Assembly: GCA_004352715.1 (NCBI GenBank)
Contig: SCFE01000045.1
Location: forward strand, 217,865 to 281,864
Reading direction: 5' to 3'
DNA length: 64,000 bases
Source of the DNA: Hofstenia miamia
Taxonomy: Eukaryota; Xenacoelomorpha; Acoela
Within the stretch, counting starts at the first letter, position 1. Every line of letters begins with the position of its first letter. The notes under the pieces are model-generated. The model was not told the DNA's origin. It was given only the letters and a program-made list of their open reading frames with translations, and ran no database searches. Shown here piece by piece: positions 27,101 through 34,730 of this stretch. The position numbers and the translations under genes are program-made.

Positions 27101-30100
27101 ATGCAACAAAAAATTACACTTGAATTAACGGAGACAATTTTTTACAAACATCTATATAATTGACTTAAGACCCGACTAAGCGTATCTAGAAAAATACTAG
27201 AAAGGAAAATTGTTGAGGCCAATTGACTTAAGAAAAATTCTAGGAACTAATACAAACTAAAACTAAACTAGAAACACTGCAGGAACATAAACGTTTAAAC
27301 TGTACACGCACATCTTCCATTTTAATGTCACCAATTAAAGATGTCAACTAAAAGAGGAAACAAAAACAATTAAATGGAAATGTGACAAACAAACTCCTGT
27401 AGCCATAAATTCTAAAATTTCAACAATTTTCCCATAATAGAATTTGAAAATGCTTTTATTAACTAAGTAATTCTATCTTCAATGAAATGGTTTTTAATAA
27501 TGTTTATTCAATTCATTAAAGTGTTAATTTTTTAAAAGAAAATCCCTTCATTATTAATTTAAAAATTTGATGTAATTTAAAAAATTTAATTAACGTAAGT
27601 TGTATTAATATTATTCTAAATTATACAAAATGTAATTAAATTCGGGGAGGAAAACATTACTGTGAAAAAAAGAAAATTAACACGTGACACATTAATTAAT
27701 AACTAAAAATAAGTCAATGGATAACTAAAGCTTTGAATTTATAATGGGTTTGCAAGTTGTAGGTCCGATTTTTTTAGGGAATTTTCGCATATTAAAAGCA
27801 GTAATTTACATTTGAATTTAAGATATTACTTTTGGGTTAGCAGCTATTAATAACTGGGGTTCAGTACATAATAACAGAATCGTTATTTTATTGAAAATTT
27901 AAAAAGTTTGGAAATTACCCACGCTGGAAAAACAGCTACAAAAACATTGGAAAGAAATTATCATTCAATTAAATAAATAATACATAATATTTTTGTAAAG
28001 TGGAAAGCCACCAATAATATTTCAATATAATCAACAGTAACACTTACTCTCATTGCTTTCAAAATATCCCTTAACTGGTCAAACACAATAGTATAATTCA
28101 AACTATGTAATTTAACTATGACTATATTAAAAGGATAGGCATTGAAAAAAGAAATACTGTTGGCAAACTTTACTGTCACAATGCTTTTAACATTTCGTTG
28201 TCAATTTTTTAGGCGAAATAGGTGTTGATGACATTTTTTTGAAAACATATCTATAGATTATGAAGAAATATTGACAATTATTTTAAGATGTGTTAAATAT
28301 GTCTTTTGTTACATTTAATTAAGAATGGGCATTATTTGAAATCACAGTGGGACTAATTAAATTGCGTTGCCGTCTTAAAAACGTAAAATTTCCAGTCAAT
28401 TAATTTATCTGAATGTGTTTTAGCCTCGGGTATCCAATTTTATTTAAAAAATACCGTTCTACAAAGTACTGCAGAATCCAAGATTTCTAAAGAACGAGTG
28501 TTGTATTGCACCATTTTGCTAAATTTATTAGTTTGACATCTTTCAATAATTCTTGCAAATGCAAAAACTATGTAAATAAAAAACATCTTTGTAAATATTT
28601 GGTGGAAATAGTTACGATTTGAATATATCATACACATTGCAAAATACTCAGCATCATGGAAAATAATGAATTGGTGAATTTTGCTTTGATTACTTGCTCC
28701 AGGCTCTAGCAACATACCTAGTTTTCAAAATAAGTTTTAAACTTTATTCAAAGTATTGATCACCTCAATCCTTTAAAATCATTTATTGCATATGAGATTA
28801 ATTTCGCATAGGATACGCACAATGAAGAAGTGTCCCTATACTTTTTAAACCACGAATCTTTCAAAGATGTTTTTCGAAATTAAAAAGTGAGAGTTTTGTA
28901 GTGATATCACACGTGATTGGATTGACACATTCAAAAGCAATTTTCACATATTCCTTCCAGCTATTAACACTCATAGATAAACACAAGTGGAAAGAATTGT
29001 TGAGCATTTAGAAGCCTTTGACGCACAATGGAAGCAGACTGGACGAAAAATATCCAAAGCTTTGAAACAATCTAACAATACGTTTCCTTCTCATTGATAA
29101 ACTTGTTGAAGTGTAGGAATGATACAGTCATGTGTTGCTACTGGCTGGTTGTGCCACTTAGTAATAAATTAAGAAAAACATTGCCCTGCATTGAGAACTA
29201 CTATTTATCTTCTGAGTTGATTGAGAAATTAAAACCATCCATCAGGACAATGATCATTTATTTTTTTACTAAGTAATCCAGCATTCCTAATTTAGTTGAC
29301 TATTTAGATTTTATTTCAGTCACCTAAAGATGTTTTACCCTAATGTTCAGAAGGCTGACATATCTTAAGGTGGGAACTTTTGGAGTGATAAATCTTCAGG
29401 TAAAAAAAATATTGATTTTTAGGGTTAGCGCTTGGTCTTAGGTTTTGGAAATACTAATTTTTACGCGGGCTTAAAGTAAGGGTTTGGGCTAGGGTTAAAA
29501 AATGATAATGACATTTGTTCAGGTGAGAATTTTCGGGGTTGCATATGTTCAGGTGGATCTTTGTTGTGATATATTTTCAGGTTATGCCTATTCTGTGTAA
29601 ATCTTTAAATTAGAACTCCAACAAACCCACTAAAATCTAGTAAACCTATCACAGCATTCTCTTATATCTGGGAAAAATACACAAAACTTTTAATATGGCT
29701 AATATTGTTTTGGTAGTATTGCCAATAAAAACCATATTTGTACACATAGTATACCTTATACATCTTTATTAAGTAGAAAAGACGGACCTTAAACTATTTC
29801 AAATAAATCCTTATAAAAGGCCATCATCCCGGCAAAAAATAGTGGTAATTTACATGCATAGAATATTTTGAAAATATTGAAGTATTAGTGGCATACACAT
29901 ATTAAAAAACCCGTATTTGCACTACATAAAACTGAGTGCATATTTAAGTAGAAGGAAGAAAATCTAAGAAAATAAATTGGCCTCAACAAATTCTCGGAAC
30001 GTTTTAGCTTGCAGCAGAATTTCAGGTAGTCAAATAAACAAAAGGAATCAGATGGCAAACTCAAATTTTCATTTCATTTTATTACAGCTACGTTTAAATT

Positions 30101-33100
30101 AAAAATCTTGACTGAGTAATTTGGCGGTTCGAGTCTTATTTCGCCTTAAGCCCTTCCTAAGGAGTTGGGCAGAAATTCATGAATTTATTTCTTATTAACC
30201 TTAATAGTTGATGCAGTGGAAATGTTTGAACCATTTAATATCGACTGATGCAAAATATTATGTTAATACTTAAAATAATCACAAAGAACACACCACCTAA
30301 CATGCGGAACTTTAAAGGAATTTGAAAACCATGCAAAAAATAATGAAAGATATGCATTAAAATGATTTAGTTGTACATGTCCATGGCATGTACATGCGTC
30401 ACAGTTACAGGCAACATTTATGCTGCAGCAGTGTTCTAAGCATCAAATCGTGCAAACAAAAAGCAACCGTCAATTCCATGCGTGGTTTATGGCGCCCTTT
30501 TATTGAAGTACGATACAAATATTCCGAATGACTTGACGACTTAACTTTTGGCTTCTAAAATTACTAGTTTTTTACTGACCAGGGGCTACAAGTATAAAAT
30601 AAGTTTGTAAAAATCTTAAATAAACCCTCAAAAGGCAGCATTTAGGAAATTAATTTGTTCAAAAATTGAAAAAATATGACCTTTACAATATATTACATTC
30701 CGAAAGCTTTAAATACAGAAATGTAACACAGCATTGGTTTACACTTTCGCAATTGGCTTTTCTGTTTAACATATAAGCTAATTAATTTTAAAATAATATT
30801 ACTTCAATTTTAGTTAATAGATAACCCATTAGAAACGTTTTAAGTAAAAATAATTTTAAAATACTGTAAGGAAAACAAAGCCATTTAATTTTTAATATTA
30901 TACTTTAGACAAAAACAAGCCTTGAGATTTTTAATTATGTAAATGAAAATGGTTTTACAGTTGCTTCGAAGTGTGCAATTCTAAAATTACAATATATTTA
31001 ATGCAAATTAATAAAAAAATTCTCATGGGCTTTCAATGAAAACTTTTATAGCTGAAAACAAATCATTAAAAAAAATTGGGAAAAAAAATTTTAGAAATGA
31101 GCGGAAAGGCAATATATCAATTAACCTTCAACAGAATGTCTCTTGATAGGTAAATAAAGCTGTTTAAAAGCAAATAAAAGCAATCTAGCTAATAATGAAA
31201 AGGTTCGGCTTCCTAACAATTTTTTCACTTTTAGATTTTAATTAAGTATTTTTCGAAAAAATTTCATGAACACAAACGTCATTTAAGACAGAAGAAATTT
31301 CAAGTCAAATGCAACTCTTAGTGGACATTGAAAAGCTCTATCCATTAACATTTTGTAGAATAAAGCATTCTGATAAAACTAATTAGTTGATTTAAAAATT
31401 TTTAATGAGGATGTTGCTTGGTGCATGTATAGCGAATGTCTCATTATTTTTACTAGACACGAGGAAGTGAGAGATTAACATCACGTAGAATCTAAATTTA
31501 GGGTAGGAATTCTTAGTGCAGTTACAGAACATTAAATACATATGTCCAAGCATTAGGGATACAGCAAACAGTTGGGAATTCTTATACATGTATTAATTTA
31601 GAAATTACAATCAACACAGTCTAAACAGAGGGTAACAAACATGATATTCTAGATTTGAACACGCAAACAGCGCTTACTTGGGGATGCCATCGCCATAATA
31701 GCCCGTTCAGGCTTTCCGACCAAGAACCAGTCGATTTGGTAACTTGACGTCGCTTACGACGTCGACGACGTTTCTTGTAAATAAACAGTGAAGCACAACA
31801 ATGATATTCACAAGTTGAGTGATTTCTAGAAAATGGCATCATACTTTAAAAATTTAGAGACAAATAAATAACCGAGCATGCATTGAGATTACAATGAAGC
31901 AAACTTACAAATTCGAAAATAGTATACTTTCAAAAATGCTGAGTAAAGCGTTGTTTTACTTTGCAGATAGCGTTAAAGGTTGCATTTCTGATCTTTGCGA
32001 CTAATCATCAGTAAATAATGACTTCAACCTTTTATCTTATCTGCTGCTGAATTATTTGTTTTTTAAAATTGAAATGGGAATAAAGAATAAAGCGGTTTTC
32101 TAGAAATCACTATTTCAAAATTAAAATAAAACAAAATGCTAATAAAACAAAATTAATATAACAATTTTCATCTATTTTGAACTGATAAAAAATGAGCCAG
32201 TGAGAATACGTACATTTTTAAGAATAGAAATACAATTCATTTACACATATTTGTTAAGATGGTTTTAGTATGAGGTGGGGTGGCAAAAGTATTTTTCCAA
32301 GCACCTATATGCTCATAAGTGCTCCTCTGACCAATATGGTTATAAAGTTGAACACGCTAAACTCTTTTAGCGGTTAGAAAGGCCAAATAGATTTGGCTGT
32401 ACAAAATTCTGACAATTCTGTCAAGGACTAACAACCTTAGTAATTATACAATCAATAGACTCACTGTATATAACTCTTTCATTCGCAATTAAGGAAATGA
32501 CATCAATGTGCATATTTAAATTAAAATATTTAAAATAAGGAAAATAAATAATTGTAAATTTTTTTTAAAAAAGTTTTCACTTTATACTAAAATTTGGAAA
32601 GACATATTAATGAAAACCTAAATTTAAATATACATTCTGATGAGATTTTCAAAAAATGTCTCGACTTCATCTTTGTAATTACAATAATAGCAAATGCACG
32701 ATTCATGCATAATGATATCCTTCATTTTAAATATAAAGTTAGATGTTTAGTAACAATTCATATTTGACAATAAATTGCAGGAAATGCTTTTCGTTTCAAC
32801 AACACTTTTGCAGGAGTCTGTATTTTTAATACTTAATCTTCAACAAGGGTAACGAAACGCCTAATAAGCTACTTATTAGCTAAATCTCTTGAACCAATTG
32901 ATAGAATTGAAATAATATTAGTATACAGATATTTAACTAAACCTATAGAGAAAAAGAAAAGGATAAATGAGATTTTATTTAATTCAAATAAAATGATAGA
33001 CTCATACATCAAAATAAATATTTTGTGTCAAAATATTCAATTAAATACGAGACAAAATGTCGTATGGCCTTGGCCACCGCTGCAGTCATTTATGCATCTA

Positions 33101-34041
33101 AACTAAATATTTCATCTTGTTCGAATATTGAAAATTGAACAAAAAATGCAAATAATTTTCCCGCAATTAATCATCTAGCCTGAATCATTGAAATCATAAC
33201 GTATGTAGTGATTAATGGGAGAAGGTGTCATTCAAAGGAATTCCTCAAACATTATGAACGTCAATTGAGTTTAAAACTGTTAGAGACCTACCTCATTTCG
33301 CACGAAATAGATTACGAACGCAATTAAGCCAGTGATGCGTTTCTTGGAATTCTTTTACCATCTCGTTTTGTATCAGTTCAAATTTATTATTATAATGCTG
33401 TTAAAGATATAATTATAAATTACATGCATTTAATCTTATATGGTTAGAATTCATCATGCTAAAAATAATGGATAAATATTCATGGAGATCTAAGTAAGAC
33501 GTCTACTACTTAAATAAAAATGATGAAAGAGAAAACGCAGACGAATTTATATATGATGTATAAAATTTGAAATAAGTTTTGATTAAACTCAAAGTGAGAT
33601 TTTTGCACTCAAACTTAACTGCTCATGCAAAAAACTGTAGAAACTAAAAGGCAAACGTTAAATTCGAATGCGCGTAAATTAAAAGAAGGACTTACATTGG
33701 TGGAATCATACTTTGACCCTTCCACTAAAGAGGCAATTGGAAAAATGCTACTATTTGCGTACCACTTGATGGACCAGTGCTTTGAATTCTCGAAGCCACC
33801 AAACTTGCAAGGTAGAGTTACATTTTTGTCGAATCCCAGCACTGCTTCTACATGAACTGGTGTGTTGACGAATGGCGTAGCACCTTGAAAAATTGAAATT
33901 TAAAATCGCTATAAATTAAGTTTAGCTTGCATTGCAGTTATCACAATCATTGAATAAAAAATTCATTTTAACCCCCTCTGCATTCAGCAAAGCGATCAAC
34001 AAGTAAAGTGCGAAGATGTAATTAGTTAAAATCAATACCAT
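81..34041 (-). CDS. multi-exon immunoglobulin-superfamily cell-surface or secreted protein, 3' end outside window
   Basis: Eight minus-strand exons join into one reading frame that encodes a signal peptide and at least five Ig-like domains. They are 34041-33945, 33883-33696, 26427-26283, 19697-19591, 14151-13938, 13130-12937, 12085-11731 and 353-81. Every junction keeps frame: phase 1 between domains and phase 0 inside domains 1, 2 and probably 3. All introns used start with GT and end with AG. Several N-glycosylation sequons (NVT, NSS, NFT, NIT, NWT, NST, NIS) support an extracellular protein, probably adhesive or recognition-related. No transmembrane segment or stop is visible because the gene continues past the left edge. 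Exons 1 and 6 are the least certain. I do not recognise an orthologue. A Siglec/MAG-like, hemicentin/titin-like or cnidarian allorecognition (Alr)-like protein are all possible on sequence alone. Confidence 0.72.
354..2725. other. intronic sequence, nothing recognised
   Basis: AT-rich DNA in the intron between Ig exons 7 and 8. Single unknown bases occur at 426 and 1864, probably contig joins or ambiguous calls. The open frames of 60-90 codons here have no domain, no coding-like composition and no flanking splice signals that fit the gene, so I call none of them. Confidence 0.6.
2734..3468. mobile_element. non-autonomous hAT-type element with 8-bp target-site duplication
   Basis: A 735-bp element is flanked on both sides by the same 8-mer, GACTAAGT (2726-2733 and 3469-3476). 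Its ends are imperfect inverted repeats: CAGAGATGGAAG at the left and, read from the other strand, CCGATATAGAAG at the right. Both subterminal regions carry GCCCC-rich patches that stand out from the AT-rich interior. An 8-bp duplication with CAG-like ends is the hallmark of the hAT superfamily. No transposase is recognisable, so it must have been mobilised in trans. It sits in an intron of the Ig gene. Confidence 0.7.
3627..4262. mobile_element. inverted-repeat DNA element, about 120-bp arms, TTAA at both ends
   Basis: The arm at about 3627-3746 is the reverse complement of the arm at about 4128-4262, apart from a few substitutions and a 12-16-bp indel near the inner end. Both arms contain the reverse-complementary stretch TTTATTTGTTTTTGCCAC. 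The outer ends both start with TTAA, which would fit a TTAA-target element, but the next bases (GTTAAT) are not the CCC start usual for piggyBac. TTAA is also palindromic and common in such DNA. A minus-strand open frame at 3802-4059 lies between the arms but matches nothing I know. Confidence 0.65.
4263..4779. other. intronic sequence, nothing recognised
   Basis: No exon, repeat or element is recognised between the inverted-repeat element and the start of the duplicated block at 4780. Confidence 0.5.
4780..4891 (+). repeat. duplicated block A, copy 1
   Basis: This block contains GGTGCTCCAAGAGCACTCGC and recurs at 6195-6319 with a small insertion and a few substitutions. In copy 2 it is fused directly to block B. 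Here about 540 bp, including a long (AT)n tract, separate the two blocks. Confidence 0.85.
5350..5390. repeat. (AT)n microsatellite
   Basis: About 20 AT dinucleotides in the segment between duplicated blocks A and B. A likely site for assembly breaks. Confidence 0.95.
5434..5973 (+). repeat. duplicated block B, copy 1 (540 bp)
   Basis: This block is almost identical to 6318-6857. Shared landmarks are TATAATCATCTTTAAACTTA near the start, CGAGTACTCGCACGGCCC in the middle and CAGAAAT(C/A)TTGCG at the end. No coding frame is seen. It is either a local duplication or two alleles assembled in series. Confidence 0.9.
6157..6188. repeat. (TA)n microsatellite next to an unknown base
   Basis: A TA tract that ends 6 bp before the single N at 6194. 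After that N, block A of the duplicated region restarts, as expected at a contig join made at a microsatellite. Confidence 0.9.
6195..6857 (+). repeat. duplicated blocks A+B, copy 2
   Basis: The sequence right after the N at 6194 repeats 4780-4891 and continues without a break into the equivalent of 5434-5973. The 540 bp that separate these blocks in copy 1 are missing. A structural haplotype difference or a misjoined contig explains this best. Confidence 0.85.
6954..7782 (+). repeat. 829-bp tandem duplicate, copy 1
   Basis: This copy matches 7784-8612 over all 829 bases with about four visible substitutions, roughly 99.5% identity. It holds a 61-codon plus-strand frame (7131-7316) and a 61-codon minus-strand frame (7533-7718), both also present in the other copy. 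Neither looks like a gene. Confidence 0.95.
7784..8612 (+). repeat. 829-bp tandem duplicate, copy 2
   Basis: This second copy begins immediately after the single N at 7783. Equal length, near identity and one N at the junction suggest overlapping contigs or two haplotypes placed in tandem rather than a true duplication. Confidence 0.95.
8613..11730. other. intronic sequence, nothing recognised
   Basis: AT-rich intron DNA between Ig exon 8 and exon 7. I looked on both strands for Ig-like cysteine/tryptophan patterns with flanking splice signals and found none. Short frames around 10139-10363 and 11265-11447 have no support. Confidence 0.5.
11731..12085 (-). CDS. Ig gene exon 7: end of Ig3 and complete Ig4
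   Basis: The acceptor TTTTACAG precedes GTGGTG (phase 0) and the donor is CAAA/GTAGG (phase 1), giving 355 bp. The first residues, VVCKSN followed by NQFTISVI, look like the F and G strands of the preceding domain. A complete further Ig domain follows: RRTIKC gives the B-strand cysteine and SEADEGQYSC the F-strand motif, followed by TASNKHGNSTS. The usual core tryptophan is replaced: where W is expected there is LILSKL. Carrying both the end of one domain and a whole second domain is unusual in this gene and suggests loss of an intron between them. Confidence 0.82.
12937..13130 (-). CDS. Ig gene exon 6 (probable): first part of Ig3
   Basis: The acceptor TTTCGTCAG before CCATAC is phase 1. 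With the T carried from exon 5 it gives serine and opens a frame with HDGKTF, SPMCKSS (candidate B-strand cysteine) and AAMWLL (candidate core tryptophan), then ENLLKISD. The 3' limit is uncertain. The only phase-0 donor near the end is GAC/GTCCGT, which is weak, and the frame stops at a TGA a few codons later. Joining to exon 7 leaves only about 35 residues between the two cysteines, shorter than a normal Ig domain. A small exon may be missing, or this domain may be degenerate. Confidence 0.45.
13938..14151 (-). CDS. Ig gene exon 5: second half of Ig2
   Basis: A phase-0 acceptor (AATTTAG before GTCAAA) and a strong phase-1 donor (CACT/GTAAGT) bound 214 bp. The peptide starts VKSVVWYKDN, which supplies the core tryptophan. 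It continues with a typical E-F region, WKLTISSVRREDRGIYMC, which supplies the F-strand cysteine. NWT is a glycosylation sequon. It completes the domain begun in exon 4. Confidence 0.88.
14152..19590. other. 5.4-kb intron inside Ig2, no supported gene
   Basis: This intron splits the Ig2 domain. It contains open plus-strand frames at 14440-14778, 15924-16106 and 16247-16450, and pieces that read like a long-dead coding sequence broken by stops. I could not tie any of them to a family. A short (TA)n tract ends near 19556. Confidence 0.5.
19591..19697 (-). CDS. Ig gene exon 4: first half of Ig2
   Basis: This 107-bp exon has a phase-1 acceptor (TTGCATAG before ATCCTTC) and a strong phase-0 donor (AAA/GTAAGT). 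The peptide has a proline-containing A-strand region (PSRPQQAIL), then SEGRDSLELIC with the B-strand cysteine, then NITGAKPK. Joined to exon 5 it reads GAKPK-VKSVVWYKD, a standard I-set/C2-type B-C region. The spliced frame restores a complete Ig domain, which strongly supports both exons. Confidence 0.87.
19698..21083. other. intronic sequence
   Basis: Part of the intron between Ig exons 3 and 4. Nothing is recognised except the 40-bp tandem repeat listed separately. Confidence 0.5.
20901..20977. repeat. 40-bp unit repeated about twice in tandem
   Basis: A 40-bp unit beginning TCATACATTATCATTTTGAA occurs at 20901-20940 and again at 20941-20977 without change. It could be a small duplication or a local assembly slip. 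Confidence 0.9.
21084..21311 (+). pseudogene. R4/NeSL-type LINE fragment, copy A (post-RT region)
   Basis: The frame reads KYLGVIEKDRTDHEEMK, then YKRRVRKVLQKSALNGQNS and PVLRYSAGIVRWNKNQL. This is the region just after the reverse-transcriptase domain in non-LTR retrotransposons with a restriction-like endonuclease (R2/R4/NeSL/Dong group). The fragment runs into a gap. It is homologous to 22680-22890 in copy B, so it is a separate truncated copy or a misplaced contig end. Confidence 0.8.
21312..22311. other. assembly gap (1000 N)
   Basis: Exactly 1000 N, a conventional size for a gap of unknown length. Apparent reading frames that cross it mean nothing. Confidence 0.99.
22312..23665 (+). 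pseudogene. R4/NeSL-type LINE fragment, copy B (RT to 3' UTR, degenerate)
   Basis: Two RT motifs are readable: FQGDSLAPLVF near 22397-22429 and the catalytic LLYMDDLK around 22520-22541. The post-RT region follows from 22680 with VRWNKNELRELDRETRKVL and DRLYMARQKGEKGLLNVEE. Stops and a one-base deletion near 22750 break the frame. The unknown base at 23275 joins two contigs: 23276-23570 repeats 24137-24431 (the endonuclease C-terminus), so the zinc-knuckle segment is missing here. The end (23620-23665) resembles the 3' UTR at 24477-24530 and runs straight into copy C coding sequence. Such elements copy RNA into a nicked target. This copy is dead. Confidence 0.85.
23666..24590 (+). pseudogene. 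R4/NeSL-type LINE fragment, copy C (zinc knuckle and REL endonuclease, 3' end with AAT tail)
   Basis: An open frame from 23621 to 24331 (236 codons) carries the C-terminal half of the polyprotein. It has a CCHC knuckle, CRLC-x7-H-x4-C (C100, C103, H112, C117), then KILWDFNIQTSKVIEARRPD and IDIAVPKD, which form the PD-D core of the restriction-like endonuclease. A frameshift near 24262 ends the frame early. The shifted frame continues with LVEEIERLRKLKKVEVVPVV and EGALGAVSKKHKKYFEKL, the normal C-terminus of this family, and stops near 24408. After a short 3' UTR an (AAT)n tract at 24568-24589 may be the element's tail. The same frameshift is present in copy B. Confidence 0.88.
24591..26282. 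other. intronic sequence with weak decayed frames
   Basis: Plus-strand frames at 25345-25623 and 25870-26070 lie here. The second contains FRKLIYLADIV, faintly reminiscent of the LAYLADIF segment of ZBED/hAT-derived proteins, but the match is too short to call. Otherwise nothing is recognised. Confidence 0.4.
26283..26427 (-). CDS. Ig gene exon 3: second half of Ig1
   Basis: The acceptor GATTTTCAG before GCTAAT is phase 0 and the donor TCAG/GTAAAT is phase 1, giving 145 bp. The peptide begins ANFTTPVRSG, then SGDCSIVLSNLKADSAETYT, VIVDYNKRVE and STVYLHIS. The E strand carries a cysteine (DCSIVL), while the F strand, which normally ends Y-x-C, reads YTVIV and has none. With the B-strand cysteine in exon 2 this predicts a B-E intrasheet disulfide, as in Siglec V-set domains. 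The F-strand arginine that binds sialic acid in Siglecs is not seen. Joined to exon 4, the carried G plus AT makes aspartate. Confidence 0.85.
26428..31677. other. intron inside Ig1, left part
   Basis: AT-rich sequence with no supported exon or element. A patch at about 29340-29590 holds several spaced TTCAGGT or near-TTCAGGT motifs mixed with GGGTTAG and AGGGTTA strings. It is described under findings. Confidence 0.5.
31678..31773 (-). CDS. candidate polybasic cassette exon within the Ig1 intron
   Basis: This 96-bp segment has a good acceptor (pyrimidine-rich TTTATTTACAAG before AAACGT) and an excellent donor (CCCCAA/GTAAGC). It is much richer in G+C than the surroundings. Read in phase 0 it is open for 32 codons: KRRRRRKRRQVTKST, then GSWSESLNGLLWRWHPQ. 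It lies in the 7.3-kb intron between exon 2 (phase-0 donor) and exon 3 (phase-0 acceptor), so including it would insert 32 residues into Ig1 without changing frame. Exons 2 and 3 also join well without it, so it would be an optional exon if real. A chance GC-rich patch or an exon of an unseen minus-strand gene are alternatives. Confidence 0.4.
31774..33695. other. intron inside Ig1, right part
   Basis: AT-rich sequence between exon 2 and the candidate cassette exon. No features are recognised. Confidence 0.5.
33696..33883 (-). CDS. Ig gene exon 2: first half of Ig1 (V-like)
   Basis: This 188-bp exon has a phase-1 acceptor (TTTTTCAAG before GTGCTA) and a strong phase-0 donor (AAT/GTAAGT). The peptide starts ATPFVNTPVHVEAVLGFDKN and continues VTLPCKFGGF with the B-strand cysteine, then HWSIKWYANSS with the core tryptophan, ending SKYDSTN. 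The longer stretch after the tryptophan fits a V-type domain with C' and C'' strands. NVT and NSS are glycosylation sequons. Confidence 0.87.
33945..34041 (-). CDS. Ig gene exon 1: signal peptide (probable)
   Basis: An ATG at 34041-34039 opens a strongly hydrophobic N-terminus, MVLILTNYIFALYLLIALL, followed by NAEG, a plausible signal-peptidase site. The frame stops after 39 codons unless spliced. The donor T/GTGATA gives phase 1, which matches exon 2, and a 61-bp intron. A signal-peptide exon joined by a phase-1 intron to the first Ig exon is the classic arrangement in this superfamily. The donor is not a strong match, and an alternative GGG/GTTAAA donor is in the wrong phase. Confidence 0.55.
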
Positions 34042-34142
34042 TTTGAAATACACTTAATCGAATCAATGGCATATCTACGGGATGGCTGGGAGGCTTTCTC
34101 TTGAAGTTGGGATGGGCTAGTAACTAGCAGGAATGGACAGTA

Positions 34143-34184
34143 TGTTTGTAACTATCCCCTTCTGGGCGAACCTAATATAAATAG
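34143..34184 (-). promoter_or_regulatory. possible TATA-type core promoter of the Ig gene
   Basis: Read on the minus strand, CTATTTATATTAGG at about 34172-34185 resembles a TATA element about 130 bp upstream of the proposed start codon. That would place transcription start near 34143-34150 and give a 5' UTR of about 100 bp. The interval 34080-34170 is also less AT-rich than its surroundings. TATA-like strings are common in such DNA, so this is suggestive only. Confidence 0.3.
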
Positions 34185-34730
34185 GTTAAGACAGCTCATG
34201 AACCTTTCTGATTTGCAAAAAATTTTGAAATTCAAATTTAAGAAATGCTTTTTTTTAAAATTGACATAATTTTGAGAATAAGAAACACTACATTTCTGGT
34301 GTTAACCAATCTTAGTTAAGGAAACCATTATCAATTCCATTTTTAAAAGTTGGCTTAACTGATTCTCACCTCCAAGAATAAAAGTTCAATTTGCACTAGT
34401 ATTACATAAACTCAGGGGTTATCTTACAAAACATGTAAGATATTTTGTAAAACGCTACCAACACGTTGGAAAAATTCTCATTTTTTGAAATATTTTTTTT
34501 TGAGGTTCATCTTAATAAAAACACGACTGACATGTTATTTTAAAAATGTTGTATCAGAATGAGATTTTAAGTGATATTAAGAAATTTTAAATTCGTTTGA
34601 ACTTCATTTCTTGAGCAAACGCGTGGAATTCAGCACGGATATTCTGGCCTAGCATTGAACAAAATTCTTAACTTTAAATATTAGTTACGTAAATTATACC
34701 ATAAGATCAATGGCGCAAGAGATCTAATCT

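Noticed and set aside
30120-30180. GGTTCGAGTCT, resembling a tRNA B box
   Set aside because: No A box, anticodon arm or pairing acceptor stem at the right distances. At most an old tRNA-derived SINE trace.
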